NCBI RefSeq assembly: GCF_037572775.1
Contig: NZ_JBBHKA010000001.1
Span: 1,984,001-2,048,000, forward strand
Length of the DNA: 64,000 nt
Source: Ramlibacter sp. PS4R-6
Lineage (GTDB): Bacteria; Pseudomonadota; Gammaproteobacteria; Burkholderiales; Burkholderiaceae_C
Reading direction: 5' to 3'
Shown here piece by piece: positions 62,036 through 64,000 of this stretch (its first letter is position 1; every line of letters starts with the position of its first letter). Below the pieces are notes generated by a model that worked only from the letters and a program-made list of their open reading frames with translations, did no database searches and was not told where the DNA came from. A program made the position numbers and the translations under genes.

Positions 62036-62190
62036 TGAATTTCCTTGCACGTTCACGCAGGTTTCCGCGAGGCACCATTGCCCGGCGTTTCTATGACTGG
62101 TGACGGCGTTGCTTGCGGCTTTTGGCCGCGGTTGGGTTGAACAACCCCACAGGCCGGGTGCGCGTTGCGCGCTGACAGGGACCGTGGGAC
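62036..62190 (-). promoter_or_regulatory. rpsA leader/promoter region with small hairpins
   Basis: 155 bases between the aroA-cmk stop and the rpsA start. It contains GCGGC-TTTTG-GCCGC (62115-62129) and GGGTTG-AA-CAACCC (62134-62147). S1 represses its own translation by binding the rpsA leader in E. coli; these hairpins may serve that role here, by inference. Confidence 0.4.
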
Positions 62191-64000
62191 CTACTGCTTT
62201 TCTTCCCACCACCGGAGAACCTGCGCAACCGACTCTTCGACCGATTGCCCGGAGTTGTCCAGGAGGAGGGCGTCCTGCGCGGGCTTCAGGGGCGAGACGG
62301 CGCGGGAGGAATCCCGCGCATCCCGCGCCTCGAGGTCTGCGCGAAGAGCATCGATTGTAGCCGGAATTCCCTTTGAAATCAATTGCTTATGCCGCCGCTC
62401 GGCGCGCTGGGCGGCGCTGGCGGTCAGGTAGACCTTCAGGGGGGCGTCCGGGAAGATCACCGTGCCCATGTCGCGGCCGTCCGCCACCAGGCCGGGCAGC
62501 CGGCGGAAGCCGTGCTGCAGGCCGACCAGGGCCGTGCGGACGGAGGGCAGGGCGGAGACCTTCGACGCGTTCATCCCGGCTTCTTCGGTGCGGATCGCGT
62601 CGGTAACGTCCAGCTCCCGCAGGTAAACGCGCCCGCCGGTGAACCGCACCGGCAGCTTGGCGGCCAGCTGGGCGATCGCGGCCTCGTGGGCGGTGTCCAG
62701 GGCCATGCCTTCCCGGATCGCCGCGAACGCCGTGATCCGGTACAGGGCGCCGGAATCTAGGTAGTGGTAGCCCAGCCGTTGCGCGACTTCCGAAGCGAGC
62801 GTGCCCTTGCCCGATGCCGTCGGGCCGTCGACGCAGAGCACCGGGATGGCGGCTTCCGGCGCGTGCGTGACCGAGAAGAAGGCTTCGAAGTACTCCGGGA
62901 AGGTCTTGGCGACGCACTTCGGGTCCTCGATGCGCACGCGCACGCCGCCCGGGTTGAACGCGGCGAGCGAGAAGCACATCGCGATGCGGTGGTCGTCGTA
63001 GGTGTGGATGCTCGCGCGCGCCCAGCGCTGCGGCGGCGTCACCTTCAGGAAATCCGCGCCTTCCTCGACCTGCGCGCCGAGCTTGCGCAGCTCCTTGGCC
63101 ATGGCGGCGAGCCGGTCGGTTTCCTTCACGCGCCAGCTGGCGATGTTGCGCAGCGTGGTCGTGCCGCCGGTGTACAGCGCCATCACCGCGAGCGTCATCG
63201 CGGCGTCGGGGATGTGGTTGCAATCGAGGTCGATCGCCTTGAGCGGCCATGAGCCGCGGCGCACCTCGAGGTGGTTGGGGCCGCTGGTGATCGCGGCGCC
63301 CATGGCACGTGCGGCGTCGACGAAACGGATGTCGCCCTGGATCGACGACTCGCCCACGCCTTCGATGCGCACGGGCGCATCGGCCGCCGCGATCGCGCCC
63401 AGCGCGACGAAGTAGCTGGCGGACGACGCATCCGCTTCCACGTGGATCTCGCCGGGTGAGGTGTAGCGGCTGCCCGCGGGGATCGTGAAGCGCTGCCACC
63501 CTTCGCGCCGCACGCGGATGCCGAAGCGCTCCAGCAGGTTCAGCGTGATCTCGACGTAGGGCTTGGAAATCAGTTCGCCGACGACTTCGACGACGACGTC
63601 CCGGGCCGCGACCAGCGGCAGCGCGAGGAGCAGGGCGGTGAGGAACTGGCTCGACACGTCGCCGCGCACGCGGATCGGCGCGTCGACCTTCGGCTGCGAC
63701 GGATGGATGCGCAGGGGCGGGTAGCCCTCGGTGCCCAGGTAGTCGATGCGGCAGCCGAGTTGGCGCAATGCATCGACGAGGTCGCCGATCGGCCGCTCGT
63801 GCATGCGGGCGACGCCGCTCAACTCGAACTCGCCGCCCATCAGCGCCAGGGCGGCCGTCAGCGGCCGCATGGCGGTGCCCGCGTTCCCGAGGAACAGGCG
63901 CGCGTGCGCGGCCGGTGCGTGGCCGCCCAGGCCGGTGACCTGCAGCGACCGCCCGGCGTGCTGCACGCCGCAGCCGAGCGCGCGCAGCGCATCCAGCATC
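62191..64000 (-). CDS. aroA-cmk: Bifunctional EPSP synthase / cytidylate kinase fusion, N-terminus cut off
   Basis: 603 codons of one frame, running off the right edge. Residues up to about 370 of the visible part are 3-phosphoshikimate 1-carboxyvinyltransferase (AroA): [80 protein letters not shown]. From [20 protein letters not shown] it is cytidylate kinase (Cmk): P-loop [48 protein letters not shown]. The fusion joins aromatic-amino-acid and pyrimidine enzymes and is known from Comamonadaceae-type genomes. By alignment with the E. coli enzyme about 85-90 N-terminal AroA residues lie outside. Confidence 0.93.
   Translation of the reverse strand, partial: MLDALRALGCGVQHAGRSLQVTGLGGHAPAAHARLFLGNAGTAMRPLTAALALMGGEFELSGVARMHERPIGDLVDALRQLGCRIDYLGTEGYPPLRIHPSQPKVDAPIRVRGDVSSQFLTALLLALPLVAARDVVVEVVGELISKPYVEITLNLLERFGIRVRREGWQRFTIPAGSRYTSPGEIHVEADASSASYFVALGAIAAADAPVRIEGVGESSIQGDIRFVDAARAMGAAITSGPNHLEVRRGSWPLKAIDLDCNHIPDAAMTLAVMALYTGGTTTLRNIASWRVKETDRLAAMAKELRKLGAQVEEGADFLKVTPPQRWARASIHTYDDHRIAMCFSLAAFNPGGVRVRIEDPKCVAKTFPEYFEAFFSVTHAPEAAIPVLCVDGPTASGKGTLASEVAQRLGYHYLDSGALYRITAFAAIREGMALDTAHEAAIAQLAAKLPVRFTGGRVYLRELDVTDAIRTEEAGMNASKVSALPSVRTALVGLQHGFRRLPGLVADGRDMGTVIFPDAPLKVYLTASAAQRAERRHKQLISKGIPATIDALRADLEARDARDSSRAVSPLKPAQDALLLDNSGQSVEESVAQVLRWWEEKQ

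Overview
The window is about 64 kb of high-GC DNA, densely packed with genes. It most likely comes from a betaproteobacterial chromosome of the family Comamonadaceae (Ramlibacter/Variovorax-like). The reasons are the fused aroA-cmk gene followed by rpsA, ihfB, lapA, lapB, rfaE1 and hldD; the xseB-ispA-dxs operon; the many solute-binding-protein transporters; and a nonheme iron enzyme resembling SenA of Variovorax. No rRNA or tRNA gene, CRISPR array or complete insertion sequence was seen. The family assignment is an inference from gene content.

Layout. 1-9.8 kb: stress and envelope genes, namely three DUF4142 proteins, a DUF4019 protein, a DUF72 protein divergent from a UvrD-like helicase over a candidate LexA box, a tyrosine-phosphatase-like protein, an alpha/beta hydrolase, a double VOC protein and small disordered proteins or lipoproteins. 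9.8-12.7 kb: a sulfurtransferase, a DMT exporter and a Rieske oxygenase. 12.9-16 kb: xseB-ispA-dxs (isoprenoid precursors). 16.1-19.6 kb: three tandem 359-residue TRAP solute receptors of the TakP (2-oxo acid) type. 19.6-25.4 kb: a run of small minus-strand genes, several of them DUF families.

25.47-28.37 kb: a cluster of integron gene cassettes without an integrase. There are five cassettes, all on the minus strand. Each ends in an attC-like site whose inverse core is the exact complement of the core at the start of the same cassette. This is the strongest accessory feature in the window.

28.5-34.1 kb: RidA, a membrane protein, a cupin and a CUT1 carbohydrate-type ABC operon with a GntR-like operator upstream. 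34.1-36.7 kb: the TRAP permeases DctQ and DctM and a translationally coupled small membrane protein. These are plausible membrane partners of the three TakP-like receptors about 15 kb away. 36.9-41.1 kb: a SenA/EgtB-like protein, a tungstate-type ABC transporter (tupBCA) and a TauE/SafE permease. 41.3-55.5 kb: an uptake and catabolism region with a second TRAP system, a LysR regulator, a LivKHMGF ABC transporter, a YcsI/DUF1445 protein, another TRAP receptor and a fused 5-oxoprolinase. Together these suggest import of 5-oxoproline or a related compound and its conversion to glutamate. 55.5-64 kb: a DinB protein, a ComEA-like protein, LPS heptose genes (hldD, rfaE1), lapBA, ihfB, rpsA and the aroA-cmk fusion, which runs off the right edge.
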